Shown: one piece after another, positions 4,117 to 5,251 of the stretch
Layout: each line of letters opens with the position of its first letter
Numbering within the stretch: the stretch's first letter is position 1
Assembly (NCBI GenBank): GCA_023250795.1
Contig: JAHFAB010000161.1
Location: forward strand, 1 to 5,251
Source: Bacteriovoracaceae bacterium
GTDB taxonomy: Bacteria; Bdellovibrionota; UBA1018
Direction: 5' to 3'
Length of the DNA: 5,251 nucleotides
Notes under the pieces: generated by a model
The model's database searches: none
What the model was told of the DNA's origin: nothing
Seen by the model: the letters and a program-made list of their open reading frames with translations, nothing else
Translations under genes and position numbers: made by a program

Positions 4117-5251
4117 ATGGGTACGAGCATAGCTACAGGACTGGCACAAACCGAGAAAATTTCATTTCCACCACAGATCAAATACATTGTGGGCAACGAA
4201 GCTTGCGAACGTTTTAGTTACTATGGGATGCGAGCCATCTTGGTCGTCTTCATGACTCAAGTTTTACTCCTCCAAGAGCACCATGCAGAATCGATCTATC
4301 ACCTTTTTGCCGGAGCTTGCTATCTGCTTCCTCTATTCGGTGCCTTTCTCTCTGATCGATTTTTGGGGAAATATAAAACGATTATGCTTCTCTCCACCGT
4401 TTATTGCTTGGGGCATGGGGTTTTAGCACTTTGGGATAATAGAACAGGAACCTATCTCGGACTCGCTCTGATTGCCTTGGGCGCAGGTGGAATCAAACCC
4501 TGCGTTTCAGCCCACGTAGGCGATCAGTTCAACGAGAAAAACAAAGTGCTCGTCAAAAAAGTTTTTGATTTGTTTTACTTTTCGATTAATTTTGGCTCAT
4601 TTTTTTCCACCCTACTCATCCCTATCGTTCTCAAAAAATATGGTTCAGGCTGGGCATTTGGGATCCCTGGGATTTTAATGGCCATTGCAACTTATGTATT
4701 TTGGTTGGGGCGTAAACACTATGTCCACGTCCCACCTACTGGGAAAACAGGCCAGGTGGGATTTCTGCCGATTCTGTTTTACGCACTCAAAAACTTGAAT
4801 AAGAAAAAACCAGATCAAAGTTTTTTCGACACCGCTCGAGAAAAATATACTTTAGAAGAAGTAGAGGGAGCCAAAGCTGCAGCTTCGATTTTTAAACTAT
4901 TCATTGCTGTTTCAGCATTTTGGGCTCTTTTTGATCAAAGTGGTTCAAGTTGGGTCATGCAAGGTGAGAAAATGCAGAAAACCGTCTGGGGAATGCACTT
5001 GGAGTCTTCACAGATCCAAGCCATTAATCCCATTATGGTCATGTTCCTCATTCCACTTTTTAGTTTGGGCATTTATCCACTGATCGAAAAATTGGGCGTC
5101 AAAGTGACTCCACTCAGAAAAATGTCTGTTGGCATGCTTTTGGCAGCCTTTTCTTTTGTCGCGGTGGCTGTTTTGCAAGTCCTCATCGACCGAGGTGAGT
5201 CTGTTTCTATTGGTTGGCAAGTGGTGCCGTATCTGATCATCACATGTTCTG
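4117..5251 (+). CDS. POT/PTR-family proton-coupled oligopeptide transporter (3' end outside the window)
   Basis: An inner-membrane transporter of the major facilitator superfamily that uses the proton gradient to import di- and tripeptides. The first 378 residues are visible, about three quarters of a usual POT protein (roughly 450-550). The family marks are all present: the E-x-x-E-R motif in 'NEACERFSYYG' (Glu28, Glu31, Arg32), which couples protons to peptide in helix 1; 'SDRFLGKYKT' (79-88), the MFS loop motif; 'GAGGIKPCVSAHVGDQF' (122-138), with the conserved Lys127; the PTR2 signature 'FYFSINFGSFFST' (153-165); and 'FWALFDQSGSSWVMQ' (268-282) at helix 7. A charged cytoplasmic linker, about 200-255, joins the two halves. 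The 'DQSGSSWVMQ' form resembles the animal-like branch also found in some bacteria more than E. coli DtpA, as judged from memory. The start is fixed by a strong Shine-Dalgarno. The gene may be read from its own promoter or through from the outer-membrane protein gene upstream. The exact peptide range is unknown. Confidence 0.94.
   Translation, partial: MGTSIATGLAQTEKISFPPQIKYIVGNEACERFSYYGMRAILVVFMTQVLLLQEHHAESIYHLFAGACYLLPLFGAFLSDRFLGKYKTIMLLSTVYCLGHGVLALWDNRTGTYLGLALIALGAGGIKPCVSAHVGDQFNEKNKVLVKKVFDLFYFSINFGSFFSTLLIPIVLKKYGSGWAFGIPGILMAIATYVFWLGRKHYVHVPPTGKTGQVGFLPILFYALKNLNKKKPDQSFFDTAREKYTLEEVEGAKAAASIFKLFIAVSAFWALFDQSGSSWVMQGEKMQKTVWGMHLESSQIQAINPIMVMFLIPLFSLGIYPLIEKLGVKVTPLRKMSVGMLLAAFSFVAVAVLQVLIDRGESVSIGWQVVPYLIITCS

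Noticed and set aside
5008..5220. Minus-strand open frame of 70 codons inside the transporter
   Set aside because: It lies opposite a clear POT transporter coding frame, is mostly polar with no recognisable motif, and has no separate support.
1..5251. Mobile element, CRISPR array, tRNA or other RNA gene, toxin-antitoxin or defence system
   Set aside because: No transposase or integrase motifs, terminal inverted repeats, regularly spaced repeats or cloverleaf-like patterns were seen. All the long frames are explained by housekeeping, motility and transport families.

Overview
The window looks like chromosomal DNA of a flagellated Gram-negative bacterium with a moderately AT-rich genome. It holds the end of a flagellin gene, a FliG-related protein, an outer-membrane beta-barrel protein, a heme c protein with an export signal, a cytoplasmic aldehyde dehydrogenase and a proton-coupled peptide transporter. 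This mix, the flagellin tail and the peptide importer would fit a Bdellovibrio-like lineage (Bdellovibrionota), but that is an inference from style and not a demonstrated placement. I see no mobile element, phage gene, CRISPR array, tRNA or rRNA, and no gene-free stretch over 300 bases.

Layout. Positions 1-379 (+) are the last 125 codons of a flagellin. It runs tail-to-tail into an aldehyde dehydrogenase on the minus strand (363-1709), with the two genes overlapping by 17 bases. A 52-67 base divergent gap follows, with a perfect TATAAT that also reads as a near-consensus -10 on the other strand. It serves the dehydrogenase to the left and a small exported cytochrome c (1777-2145, +) to the right. 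The cytochrome gene converges with a 4-base stop overlap on a minus-strand gene (2142-2627) whose product is a stand-alone FliG middle/C-terminal domain. A second short divergent gap (2628-2664) separates this from a plus-strand outer-membrane protein (2665-4056). After 60 bases, and behind a strong Shine-Dalgarno, comes a POT-family peptide transporter (4117 onward) that leaves the window unfinished.

How the genes fit together. The first four genes alternate in strand, so they are separate transcription units and not one operon. Only the outer-membrane protein and the transporter could share a transcript. The flagellin and the FliG-like gene suggest a flagellar theme, though the latter lacks most residues that generate torque in ordinary FliG. 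The barrel protein (possible import of hydrophobic solutes across the outer membrane) and the peptide transporter (inner membrane) are consistent with nutrient uptake, but no specific pathway linking them can be read from the sequence.

The points most worth a second look are the FliG-like orphan domain, the roughly 100-residue non-barrel tail of the outer-membrane protein with a terminator-like hairpin at its coding junction, its odd charge-free signal peptide preceded by an out-of-frame signal-like ORF, and the symmetric divergent promoter that places transcription start almost on a start codon.
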